DNA of 64,000 nucleotides, from NCBI RefSeq assembly GCF_002814235.1, contig NZ_PHSU01000008.1:124001-188000 (forward strand), given 5' to 3'. This DNA comes from Pseudomonas sp. QS1027 (GTDB lineage Bacteria; Pseudomonadota; Gammaproteobacteria; Pseudomonadales; Pseudomonadaceae). Every line of letters starts with the position of its first letter. Position 1 is the first letter of the stretch. Below, one piece after another: positions 17,032 through 27,000 of the stretch. The notes under the pieces were generated by a model. The model did not search any database, was not told the origin of the DNA, and saw only the letters and a list, made by a program, of their open reading frames with translations. Made by a program: the position numbers and the translations under genes.

Positions 17032-18552
17032 TCAGGCCATTTGGCGAAGAATGCGCTGGTCGATCCAGCGCACCACAGTGACCGCCTTGCTGTTCCCGAT
17101 CGCCTTGTAGCGCGGGCCGTCAGGGCATTCCTCGGCTGGCTTGCCGCGCCAGGGGATCAGCGTGTAGTTGTCGGGCATGCCCTGGAGGCGCTCGCACTCG
17201 CGAGGAGTCAGGCGGCGTACCGAAGCGCCGACCTGTGCGGTTGGCATGCCTTGGCCGGCTTTGCCGCCGCCTCCAGATAGTGAGCCAGAAACTCCGCCGT
17301 CACCGTCTTCGTAGCGCACCTCGGCGCGCGAGTTCTCGGCGAACGCAGCAACCATGAGCGCGTTCTCTTGGCCGTTGTTTCGGCCCAAGGCGAACGCCGT
17401 GGTGCTGCTGGTGCCCGGGTCTTGCGTTCCGTGCACAACGAGCAGACCCGATTCTGCGTCCTGGTTGGTGGCGCTGCTGGCCGCTTTGCCATTGGCGCTG
17501 AGCGTTCCGGCCACGATGAACGCTTCCGAGTCGGCGCGGTGACTGCTCTGGGCCTGGGCTCTGAGTGCGGGTGCGGTGATGGGGATGTCGTCGAGCGAAT
17601 ACCCTCCGGACTTTCTGCCGCCGCCGGCGAGTGTTGGCGCAATGAAGAACGTCTCGCTTTCCATATCCAGACGGCTGTCCTTTGCGGTCAGTGTGGCCGA
17701 CCGCTCAACCGAGCCTTCCAGGCTGTGCCCACCGAACGCCGGGATTCCAGCGAACACTTCAACCGCCGGGCCTTCATCTCCCTCGCAGTTCGGGCACCCG
17801 TATGGGCCTAGGTCTTCTCCGAAGACGTAACTGCACCCGCACTGGAGCGCAGGGCCGAAAGGAGCTGTTCCGGTAACGTCTTGCCCCTCGCCTCGGCGCG
17901 GCGCAGTATCCCGGCGCACGCCTTCTCGCTCAAAAAGTACCTCGAGGGGATCGAACCCGTCTCGAGCACTTGCGACAACGAACACACGACGGCGTCGTTG
18001 GGCCAGGCCGAAATATTGGGCGTCCAGAACCCGCCATGCGGCTGTTCTCGTGGGTCCATACACACAACCAGCGTCCTTCCATTTTCCCCCTGGCGGCTGA
18101 AGTTCTTGGGATTCGCCCACCAGAGCGCCGAGGAAGCAGCCGAACGCGTTGCCTTTGTCGGAGAGGACGCCCGGGACGTTTTCCCAGACGTCAACGGCTG
18201 GCGGCTTTCCGTCGGCGACTCGAACATAGTCAATTGCATCTGCAAGCTCCACGTATTTGATGGTGAGGGCACCGCGCGGATCGGCCAGGCCTTCGCGCAT
18301 TCCGGCCACGCTGAATGCCTGGCATGGCCTACCGCCGATCAGCACCTCGGGCGCCGTGATCTTGCCGGCCAGCACCAGAGCCGCCAGGCGGGTCATGTCG
18401 CCGAGGTTTGGAACGCCGGGGTAGCTGTGCGCCAGGACCGCCGAAGGAAAGGGCTCCATCTCGGCGAACCAGGCTGCGCGCATGCCCAGCGGGTGCCAGG
18501 CTTGTGTCGCAGACTCAATGCCGGAGCAAACAGAGCCGTAGGAGATGGGCAT
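17032..18552 (-). CDS. DNA (cytosine-5-)-methyltransferase
   Basis: 506 aa from the ATG at 18552 (MPISYGSVCSG). Motif I is 'SVCSGIESATQAW' and motif IV is 'GGRPCQAFSVAG' with catalytic Cys77. Motif VI 'WENVPG' has Glu124. Motif VIII is 'QRRRRVF', and motifs IX/X are 'RRLTPRECERLQGMPDNY' and 'IGNSKAV'. A long Gly/Ser/Ala-rich variable region (about 230-430) is the target-recognition segment. No restriction enzyme is adjacent, so it is probably an orphan phage methyltransferase protecting phage DNA or changing host methylation. The recognition site cannot be read from sequence. Confidence 0.93.
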   Translation of the reverse strand: MPISYGSVCSGIESATQAWHPLGMRAAWFAEMEPFPSAVLAHSYPGVPNLGDMTRLAALVLAGKITAPEVLIGGRPCQAFSVAGMREGLADPRGALTIKYVELADAIDYVRVADGKPPAVDVWENVPGVLSDKGNAFGCFLGALVGESQELQPPGGKWKDAGCVYGPTRTAAWRVLDAQYFGLAQRRRRVFVVASARDGFDPLEVLFEREGVRRDTAPRRGEGQDVTGTAPFGPALQCGCSYVFGEDLGPYGCPNCEGDEGPAVEVFAGIPAFGGHSLEGSVERSATLTAKDSRLDMESETFFIAPTLAGGGRKSGGYSLDDIPITAPALRAQAQSSHRADSEAFIVAGTLSANGKAASSATNQDAESGLLVVHGTQDPGTSSTTAFALGRNNGQENALMVAAFAENSRAEVRYEDGDGGVSGSLSGGGGKAGQGMPTAQVGASVRRLTPRECERLQGMPDNYTLIPWRGKPAEECPDGPRYKAIGNSKAVTVVRWIDQRILRQMA

Positions 18553-18600
18553 AGTGGCGCCTCGCCTGTATATTTGGTCTTTTGGGGGATGGGAGGGAGT

Positions 18601-19671
18601 ATGAGTATTCCAAGGGCTAGCTATTTCGACACTGATCGCAACAAGCAAATTCTATCTAATATGGTGATTAAGGTTCGTAGTGGGTTGGATGCATTAAGAG
18701 ATAGCGATAATGCTAAGTATAAGTTCCTGCTTGAGTTTATCGGGGTTACACTTTCTCACGTTGAGAGTTATCCCGAGAGCTTTGACGAAAGATGCATTAT
18801 GAATATTGCTTCTTTGGGGGATAGATTTATGGAGGAAGTGAGAAAGTTTGACTTGGGTGAGGTAGATGCAGAGTATCTTTTTGCACACTGCTACAGATTT
18901 GTAATCGAGTATCAACTTAGTAGTCCTCATCCGATTTCGTCCGATCTACTCTCGCTTCTGTCTCGTGTGTCTGATTTCGAATACGGGGTTGCGGCTACGC
19001 AAGTTAGATATGCTGGTCATCAAATGTTAATTAATATCGTTCAGCATTACTTGTATCACCCAAGTCTGACCTCCTTAAAAGATTTGCCGGAAGTTATCAA
19101 GCGCTCTGAAAGCCAACAAAAGGACGCTGAAAAATCTATCTTGGATAGAGAAACCCGAGTGAGCGCTTTGGCCGAAAAGCTTGAGACGTATGAAACTGCA
19201 TTTAATTTTGTTGGCCTTTATTCGGGTTTCAAAAATCTGAGGGCAACAAAGGTTTCGGAGAGGAGGTGGAATTTTTCCTTTCTTTTGGTGCTTGGTTTTT
19301 TGTTGTTGATTCCCATGGTTGTTAAATTTTTTAGTGTGCTCGGTGCTGCTGCAAAATCTGACCCGGACTTCATTGGACTTGCTGCTCTGGCTGGTTTGGA
19401 ATTGCTGCTCCTCTATTTTTTTAGGGTCGCCCTTCAAAACTTTCGTTCTATTAAGGCCCAGTTGCTTCAGATTGATTTGCGGATGACACTATGTCAGTTT
19501 GTACAGAGTTATGCTGAATACTCAAAAGGCGCACCTGAAGGTAGTGCTGGGTTGCTAGAGCGTTTTGAGCAGGTTGTCTTCAGCGGTATCGTTAATGATG
19601 AAAGTGCTATACCTTCAACATTCGATGGCTTAGATAAGCTTGCCGAATTAGTGGGAAAAATTCGCAAGTAA
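18601..19671 (+). CDS. Two-TM coiled-coil protein, AT-rich cargo
   Basis: 356 aa from the ATG preceded by 'gggaggga'. A soluble helical N-terminal domain (about 1-165) leads into a coiled coil ('RDTRVSALAEKLETYETAF'-like, about 175-205). Two membrane helices at about 223-250 and 262-282 follow, then a cytoplasmic helical tail. The gene is clearly AT-richer than the phage genes on its left, which suggests later acquisition. The layout resembles membrane-attached accessory proteins carried by prophages, some of which exclude other phages. I do not recognise the family. Confidence 0.8.
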   Translation: MSIPRASYFDTDRNKQILSNMVIKVRSGLDALRDSDNAKYKFLLEFIGVTLSHVESYPESFDERCIMNIASLGDRFMEEVRKFDLGEVDAEYLFAHCYRFVIEYQLSSPHPISSDLLSLLSRVSDFEYGVAATQVRYAGHQMLINIVQHYLYHPSLTSLKDLPEVIKRSESQQKDAEKSILDRETRVSALAEKLETYETAFNFVGLYSGFKNLRATKVSERRWNFSFLLVLGFLLLIPMVVKFFSVLGAAAKSDPDFIGLAALAGLELLLLYFFRVALQNFRSIKAQLLQIDLRMTLCQFVQSYAEYSKGAPEGSAGLLERFEQVVFSGIVNDESAIPSTFDGLDKLAELVGKIRK

Positions 19672-19748
19672 GCCGATAGGCTCCCTCGCCGGCTGGCATG
19701 ATTCGTTGAGGTGAGGAAAATAATTCTTGAAAATAGCGGAGTGCTTCG

Positions 19749-20030
19749 ATGCAATGTTTAAACTTTAGGTTTTTTTGCACTGTTCTTCTTTGTGGATGTG
19801 CGCTGATTTCGTGCCTGCTATGGATCCGGTCTGCAACTGTAAAAGCTCCATATGTCGACAAAACTAACGAAGACGGATGGACTCAAGCATCGTTGACCCA
19901 AATCACAGATAAAGGTGCTTTTGACATCATTGCGACAGCAGACCTACAGACTCAATGGAATAAATGGGCAGCTGGGTTCGCTGCGGCATCTGCAGTTTTT
20001 CAGGCAATTCTTGCGTACATTTCCTACTGA
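19749..20030 (+). CDS. Small membrane protein
   Basis: 93 aa. A hydrophobic N-terminal helix (about 7-27, signal anchor or lipoprotein-like with Cys residues), a polar middle and a second hydrophobic stretch at the C-terminus ('WAAGFAAASAVFQAILAYIS'). It follows the two-TM gene by 77 bp and shares its lower GC. The function is unknown. Confidence 0.5.
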   Translation: MQCLNFRFFCTVLLCGCALISCLLWIRSATVKAPYVDKTNEDGWTQASLTQITDKGAFDIIATADLQTQWNKWAAGFAAASAVFQAILAYISY

Positions 20031-20067
20031 GTTGCTGTGGTTTTTACGGTAGTAGGCGAAGCCTGGC

Positions 20068-20280
20068 TCAGGCCGCCGCCTGCTGCACCTGCACCTGCAC
20101 CTGCGGCTTCGGCGGCCAGTCCGTGAAACCGACCTTCGGCGCCTTCGTCTTCGGGTTGATGATCGGCTCGCCCTTGGCGTCCACCAGCACGGCCTTGGCC
20201 TTGATGCGCATGTCGCGGCACCTCAAGGTCTTGCGAGCGAGCTCAATGAACTGCTCGGCGTACTGCGGGGCGTCGAACAT
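20068..20280 (-). pseudogene. Fragment of a phage gene
   Basis: A 70-codon open frame ending in repeated 'VQVQVQQAAA', encoded by three tandem cacctg-type repeats. Sequence resembling its upstream continuation ('RIAAPKRIEKIM') lies in a different frame beyond a run of eight C. The gene therefore seems broken there. The family is not recognised. Confidence 0.4.
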
Positions 20281-20354
20281 GGGCGAGAGCTGGCGAACCG
20301 TAGCCCCCCCCCATGATCTTTTCGATGCGTTTTGGTGCGGCGATGCGGTGGACG

Positions 20355-21010
20355 TCAGGCGGAAGCGCGCTTGAGCTGGTCGTTCAGCAACTGCGGCAGC
20401 CGGCGCAATACCAGGGTGCCGTTTGCTTCGTCGAACTCGATCTTGTCGCCGAGCAGGTGCGATTCGAAGCTGATCGACAGCCCTTCGGCGCGCCCGGTGA
20501 AGCGCCGGAAGCGGTTGATGGTCTTCTTATCGGCTGGGATGGTCAGCGGATAGGCCGTAGTCCTTGTCACGGATGAAGTCGGCGAAGGCCTTGGGGTTGT
20601 CCTCGTCGATCCGCTCCGACAACTCGTCCCGGCTAACCGGTTCGCCCAACTTGGCCTGAGCCAAGGAGTAGCTGACCAGGGCGTGGGTCTTCTCGCGGGT
20701 CGACTCTTCGCCCAAGTCCTCGCTTTCGACAAAATCGCTGAACGCCTTGAGCAGCGTGCGGGTCTCGCCCGGGCCGTCAATCCCTTCCTGGCAGCCGATG
20801 AAGTCGCGGAAGTAGTCGCTGATCTTGCGTCCCTGTTTGCCCTTCAGGTACGAGATGTACTGGCGTGACCGCGGGTTGTTCTTCCACTCGCTGATGTTGA
20901 TGCGCGCGGCCAGGCGGATAACCACGAGCACCGGCACAGCCGAATCCGCTTCGTGACCCCGGCCGAACGGCACCGTGGCCAGGATCATCAGATCCTGGCT
21001 CGGCGTCATG
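20355..21010 (-). pseudogene. Decayed nucleoid-associated protein (NdpA/YejK family)
   Basis: Two frames together give the C-terminal half of NdpA/YejK. The first has '[20 protein letters not shown]', '[13 protein letters not shown]' and '[15 protein letters not shown]'. After a one-base insertion near 20545 the second continues '[20 protein letters not shown]' to '[11 protein letters not shown]'. The N-terminal half is missing. Intact family members are roughly 330 aa and bind the nucleoid. Homologues occur both in chromosomes and in prophages; the location favours a prophage copy. Confidence 0.8.
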
Positions 21011-21472
21011 AGCTGTACGAGCAAGCCCGGGAGAAAAGCCCGGAACGCTGGTCTGGACAGACGCGAAACTGGGAGCCGATGGGTACGGTGCTGTTGAACC
21101 CTGATCGGGAGCCGCAGGTCGAGAAAAGAGCGGCATAGTTAGACGGTGACGCGACAACTACCTTGAAAAACGCCGCCGACATAGAGAGGAATAATTCGTG
21201 GTGTTGCTGACTGTGGTCGACGGCCTGCACGTGAAGCGGCTGCGTACGCGCTGGCGTGCTTGGGCGTAGTGACTCTGGCACAAGGATACGCAACAGATTT
21301 GAGGGCATCACTGATGCTAAGTGGCCATGACTCGTTGTAAGGTGGGCGGAAGCCGCGAGTGTGAAGGTGTGTACGGGGGGCCGATTCTTGGCCATTTTTT
21401 TCTACTGATGATTTAGATCGAGCCCCGGACAACCTAATCGCAAATCCAGACGGCTCTAGAGGCCAGCATGCC
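21011..21472. other. Gene-poor junction between prophage remnant and defence genes
   Basis: About 460 bp with no convincing open frame, repeat or RNA gene. Base composition falls off toward the right. It probably contains the breakpoint between the phage remnant and the island that follows, and the promoter of the DUF4238 gene. Confidence 0.5.
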
Positions 21473-23851
21473 ATGAGCGTTCAAAAATCGCGTCACAATC
21501 ACTACGTACCGGTTTGGTACCAAAAAAGATTTTTGCCTGCCCCCGGTGTTCGATTTTTTTACCTCGACTTGCGAGCTCCAATACCGGCACAGGCAATAAC
21601 CAAGCGATCTCCAAAGGGCTGTTTTGCAGCCCCGGATCTCTATACCACTTGGTTCGGTGTTGCGGCCAACGATGAGATCGAGCGGCTGCTATTCGGCGAC
21701 CTCGATAACACGGGTGCAGTCGCTGTTAAACAGCTTGTAACGGGGAGTCCTGCTGAGGTGCATCACGCGTTTGAGCCGTTCTTCACTTTTTTGGGGGCGC
21801 AACGGATGCGAACACCCAAGGCATTGGACTGGATCAAGGAGCGGTATCTTGGGCTTGAGCAGAATCCGCTCATGGGAGAGATGCAGCATTTATTGAACTT
21901 GAATCTCACCCTGTGGGGTGAAGGCGTTCGAGAGATCGTGTCAGCCAAGGATTCGGACGTAAAATTCCTTATCACGGATAGCCCTGTTACGCTTTACAAC
22001 CCTGCTTACCTGCCGGAAGAGAACCTCGCAAGCGAGCCCTCATCCCATTGGAATGGCACGCAGATCATCTACGCGCTCGATGCCGACCATCTGTTAATTC
22101 TCACACACCTCGACTATGCCAAGACGCAACCAAACCTTGATCTGCTAGCCGACCGGATAAATTCACGGAGTGTAGGTCGCTCGCTGGTTAATACCCAGAG
22201 CTGGATTCGAACCAGGTCACTCTCGCGTGAAGAGGTGATCAGCATCAACCATGTCCTCAAGGTGAACGCCTGCCAATACCTGGCTGCTGTGGATAAATCC
22301 TGGCTGTACCCTGAGCAGCACTTCGCAGGAAATTGGGTGGACATCGCAGCAGTGTTAAAACCTCCAGATGATGGGCTGTTTAACTTTGGCGGTGAAATGT
22401 ACATCGGGTATCAGGATGGCTCGGTCGATTATCAGGACTCCTATGGACGAAGCTCGAAAAGTCATGAGTATCTTGCCAAAAAGGTAGATGAAGCTTCGTT
22501 GGAGGATGACCACCTATGTGGTTGTGGCAACGGGAGCGCTTATGCCGAGTGTTGCAAGCTTCTTCCCGCAGCGATGCGTCCTAGTTGGACTGTCGCCAGC
22601 CTGCGCGAGCGCAATCTGATATTCATTCGTAGAGTCTGCAGCGTGCTTGGACTGGACGATGGTAAAGAGTGGATCGACATACAGACCGAGCTAAGCGACG
22701 AACAGGTCGTTGAGATCCACAAGGCAATAACCACGATTTGGCCGGAGGATACGAATCTACGCGAGCTATGGCCGCGACCTAACCCGAATAAATTTCGAGG
22801 GGTGTATATGGGGCTGATTGATCCACGAACAGTGATCGATAGTGTGCTCAACTGGACGACGTATTTCGATGAGATCGTCTTACTCAATCCATTCCCAAAC
22901 CCCTCCAGCGTCACTCCAAAATTCAACCCCATCGAGAATCCTAGACAGCACAAAGCACAGACGCTCAAAAATGTATTTTTGCTGATGCAGCTTGAGCCCT
23001 TCATCGAGGCGGGAATCGTTCACCTGGTTCCCGACCCTGCTGATCTAGACCTGAGCTTTCGTCGTGCTTTCATGGCTATCGCCAGAGATAAATCTGAAAT
23101 CCCGGGACTTGGAGAGGACGAGACCGGGCTATTTGAGAGGTTGCTCAAAGAAGACACGTCACGGGCGATTACTCAGCGCCCTTTGGAAAGTGTGATCAGT
23201 CACATTCGCCAGGCGAACCCGCATGTGCCATTGGACGAAGCGACGCGGGCTGCAATTGAAATGCAGCAGCTACGACGTCTCGACCCTTTCGCTTTGCTAC
23301 AGCCTCCGGGCGACGGTGATCTATTGATCGTACGCAGCATGAATCTTGAGCTAGGAATGCTTACCGCACAGCTCATGGGGGCTGTCTTGTATGCCGACCA
23401 CTTACCATTCTGGCGGTTATTACAAAACGCAGTTACCTCGGCAACTGTGCCCGCCGATGTGCTATGGACGCCTTTGGTTGCGGCAATTGAAACAGCTGAG
23501 TTTGTAATACCGTTTGACCCGCTTGAGGTCTTCCAGATCAGAGCGGAGCCTGTTGCTATCAGCCTGAGGGAGGCTTTCCGTGAGCTTATGAGGGCCCTGC
23601 AGTCAGCCATACAGGTAAGTCCGGAAAAGGCCGTCGAGATCGCCGAAAAAGTAACGAACGCATTGCATGAGATGAGGGCGCGATACGAAGGGCCTGAGCA
23701 CCTTTCAACTGCAATCTATGATGTGGAATGCGCTATCCCCTGCGGAGGACTCGTCTACACGCCGGTGCAGCGCTTGGCATTAAGCTACGGGCCCGACACA
23801 GCGGAGCGGTGTGTTCCGATGACGTTATTCATGAAGAGACGAGGCGGATAA
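21473..23851 (+). CDS. DUF4238 protein with SEC-C zinc motif
   Basis: 792 aa. The N-terminus 'SRHNHYVPVWYQKRFL' is the DUF4238 signature, found in stand-alone proteins of mobile islands and predicted there to be nuclease-like. Near residue 350 the short SEC-C zinc motif 'CGCGNGSAYAECC' links it to a further roughly 430-residue region. That region contains 'NPFPNPSSVTPKFNPIENPR' and 'LLIVRSMNLELGMLTAQLMG', which I do not recognise. No signal peptide or membrane helix is present. A Rho-independent terminator follows, so this is its own unit. A role in phage defence is inferred from domain type and neighbourhood only. Confidence 0.85.
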   Translation: MSVQKSRHNHYVPVWYQKRFLPAPGVRFFYLDLRAPIPAQAITKRSPKGCFAAPDLYTTWFGVAANDEIERLLFGDLDNTGAVAVKQLVTGSPAEVHHAFEPFFTFLGAQRMRTPKALDWIKERYLGLEQNPLMGEMQHLLNLNLTLWGEGVREIVSAKDSDVKFLITDSPVTLYNPAYLPEENLASEPSSHWNGTQIIYALDADHLLILTHLDYAKTQPNLDLLADRINSRSVGRSLVNTQSWIRTRSLSREEVISINHVLKVNACQYLAAVDKSWLYPEQHFAGNWVDIAAVLKPPDDGLFNFGGEMYIGYQDGSVDYQDSYGRSSKSHEYLAKKVDEASLEDDHLCGCGNGSAYAECCKLLPAAMRPSWTVASLRERNLIFIRRVCSVLGLDDGKEWIDIQTELSDEQVVEIHKAITTIWPEDTNLRELWPRPNPNKFRGVYMGLIDPRTVIDSVLNWTTYFDEIVLLNPFPNPSSVTPKFNPIENPRQHKAQTLKNVFLLMQLEPFIEAGIVHLVPDPADLDLSFRRAFMAIARDKSEIPGLGEDETGLFERLLKEDTSRAITQRPLESVISHIRQANPHVPLDEATRAAIEMQQLRRLDPFALLQPPGDGDLLIVRSMNLELGMLTAQLMGAVLYADHLPFWRLLQNAVTSATVPADVLWTPLVAAIETAEFVIPFDPLEVFQIRAEPVAISLREAFRELMRALQSAIQVSPEKAVEIAEKVTNALHEMRARYEGPEHLSTAIYDVECAIPCGGLVYTPVQRLALSYGPDTAERCVPMTLFMKRRGG

Positions 23852-23957
23852 GCAGTAGCCAGTATCGTAAACATTGGCTGAGGAGACGCAAACCTCAGAC
23901 GCTTTACGCGAAGGGGGGCGCTGCGGGCCAACCGCTTGCTAATGATGCCTCTGAGCG

Positions 23958-23981
23958 AGATAGCTTTATGCTATCTTTTTT
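23958..23981 (+). terminator. Rho-independent terminator after the DUF4238 gene
   Basis: Stem agatagc/gctatct, loop tttat, followed by six T. It separates the DUF4238 gene from the NERD-kinase-helicase operon. Confidence 0.85.
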
Positions 23982-24081
23982 GTTCGGATCTGATTTTAGA
24001 GGGACCTATGACTCGCTCGCGAAGCTCGCTGCAATTTCCTGACATTCTGTCTTACCTCTTCATAGAGGAGCGGTCAGAACA

Positions 24082-27000
24082 ATGAAAATTGATTGCATCA
24101 GCAGTGACGGTATTCATGCATCTGAAAAGGATGCACTGGAGCGGATGCGCCAAGCATTCAATGCATCAGAATTCAGCCAAAAGTGGCACGGCTATGCCGG
24201 ATTCATGATGATGGATACCACCTATCGAGATCGTGAAATTGATCTGGTGTTGCTAACCCATGACCGCCTTCTCATAGTCGAGCTTAAGAAGTGGCGCGGC
24301 AAGATAGAGCCCATGCAGGATCACTGGTTGCGTAGCAGTGAGGACATGGGGCGTTCCCCCGTTAAAGTATTGGCGGACAAATGGAAGATCCTCTCTTCTA
24401 AGATTCAGGCAAGGCTTTCCGATCCGGCCAAGTCCGTCTATATCGACTATCGGGTGGTCATGTGCGGTAGCGCGGACTTTTCAGCCATTCCTGAGGACGA
24501 GAAAGCGTTTGTCCTTACGCTCGATCAGTTTCTGCGAATCGCTAAGTCGGGCGGATATCGTCAAGAGTTCAAGGACTCGAGGAGCGGCACGCCGAATCAG
24601 TATGTGCAGACTTTTACGCCATTTTTTCGTGGCAAGGATTTCAAGCCTTCAGGTTTTTCATTCAATAATTTTCAGATCGTAGGAGAGGCGAGCTTTCCAC
24701 ATCCTGATGGCTTGTATAAAGAGTACAAATCCGTCAAAAAAGATGATCATCGACATGAGGCATTGTTGAGACGTTGGGATTTTTCAGCGCTGACGGGGGT
24801 GGCTGACACTGTCGATGAACGTGCACGTATCGCGCTACGTGAGCATAAGGTACTCGGCTTCATCCATGAGCAAAACGAGCAGCTCGATGGCGTGGTGCTA
24901 CAGCCGCTGTCCCATCCGACGCGTGACGATATCGATGCTGACTTTTGCGAGCTATACCGATTGCCATCACGGCAACTGCGACTCAATGAGTTCGTTCATC
25001 GGCATGGGCAGGATCTTTCCTTCGCAGAACGTATTTCGCTTGTCAAAGTCTTACTCTCGCACTTTGCTGATCTGCATGACACTGGCGTTGCTCACCGTGA
25101 TGTCAGCGACCATAGCCTGTGGTTTGAGCGACCTTCAAAGGTTTCTATATCGGGCTTCCTGACGGCCTATTTTCCGGAGGCGGGCACAGTCGGCCCACTA
25201 CGAGACAATCTGCGCGCAGGTAAGGCATTGCTCCCGGAGGATTCTGAAATTGGTCGAGGCGAGGCTAGCGACCCTTTTCGACGCGATGTCTATCTGCTCG
25301 GGGTAGCAGCGTACCATCTGCTTTTTCTACGTTTGCCGCGCCAAGATGACGGGCTTTTTCTATGGGAACCAACAGAAGTTTCCGGGTGTGACTCCAATGT
25401 ATCCGCTTGGTTCGAGCAGGCACTGGAGATGATTCCTTCAGAGCGATTCGCGAATGCCCGAGCCATGCTTGACGCGTTGAACTCCCTACCGTTAGAGACA
25501 CCCTCAGCTAGAGGTGTTGATCTCCGAGTCTTCGAAGCCTATCGAAGCGATTTGATACCGATGGTTGTTTACCCACTATTGGAGAACCTAAAACAAGGCC
25601 ACAGTCACCTTTACAAATCATCCGTGGGAGGGCGATCTGTCTCTGTTAAGGTTTGGTATGGGCGTCAGCCTGATCCAAAGCGCCCCGAGGATACGCAGCA
25701 ACTGCAGGCGTTTCTGGAAAAAGCTCGACTCTTGAAAACGCAGCCGTGCTCTTCACTTCCAGAAGTGATCGATTTTGGTATTTCGGATGCGGGCACCTTC
25801 CTTGTACAGCAATGGGTGGATGGATCAGAACTGGATACAGCGACTGATTCGTTCTCGTCGAGCCAGCAAGTCCTTGACCTATGCCATCAACTGGTGAAGG
25901 CCACGCTGCATTTACACAGCTTGGGTCTTCAGCATGGAGATATCCATCCCGGAAACGTTATGTTGGAAGGGAGTTCGTTGCACTTCATCGATACCATCGA
26001 CATGGTGTCGGGCAGCGTGACTGAGACCCACACCCCTGCTTACGTTCCAGCGGATTATGAGTCAATCGCTCTCGATCAGCGTGATTGTTACGCAGTGGCC
26101 AAGATGTGTGGTGAGTTGCTTGACCGTTGTCCTGCATGGGAAGACCACGATGTGGGGCCAGTGCGCTTGGAGATTCAGCGCTGTCTGAGCCGAGAACTAC
26201 GGGTGTATGCCCTGGATCGCATCGACGATGCATTAGAATTATTGCTAAATCCACCGCGCCCCAATTCCGGACCGCAATTGGCCGTCCAGCTGCGTCGGCT
26301 TACCGCCAGCAAACCTTTCCAAGGTGATAATGGGGTGTATCACATTGGGGTGTTGGCTCAGAACGTACGCGACCCGAAGAGTCAGCCGAACGTCGTGATA
26401 TCGGTGGCCGGTGTGCGAGCACGTCTGCAGATTATGCTTAAGCCTACAACGCTCGACTTCGTAAATATACGCACTCAAGAGATGCCGCACAGCCAGTTTG
26501 TCCACACTGCTTCCCAGGCCGTGGCAACCTTGAAGGCTGACATCCTGTTTGCGCCAGCGTCTGCGGACAACGTAAGTGAGCTTTTAGAGTTGCTTCAAGC
26601 AATCCCGGATATCAAGGCGACCATAGAACTGGTTCGCGCCCAAATCTTAGGCCTGGATCACCCAACGGCTGCCGATGACCTTTATGATGGAAAAGGGGAG
26701 GAACTGACGAGTGAAGGCCTGCGCACTGAAGATCTCTGGCGATCCATCCTTGAAGCTGAAGAGGCTACCCTGCCAGAGGTTGAAGTCGCAGGAGCGGTAG
26801 ATCGCGATATAGGTCGGCACCGCGATAAGGTTCGTATTCCTTATACCAAGGAAGGTGAGCCCTTAGACTATGGAGCTGATAACAAGGTAGAAGCACTGCA
26901 GGAGATTCATGGTGAATTGGTCCGCGTGGGTTATGTCGACATTCGTGAGACAACGCAGGCCATACTTGTACTCGACAATACCCGCATTCGCATGCAGTTG

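Noticed and set aside
17881..18600. Long N-terminal extension in frame with the two-TM gene at 18601
   Set aside because: The extension is antisense to the methyltransferase; the ATG at 18601 has a good ribosome site and marks the composition change.
23728..24042. Plus-strand frame between the DUF4238 gene and the helicase operon
   Set aside because: It overlaps the end of the DUF4238 gene in another frame and crosses a clear terminator.
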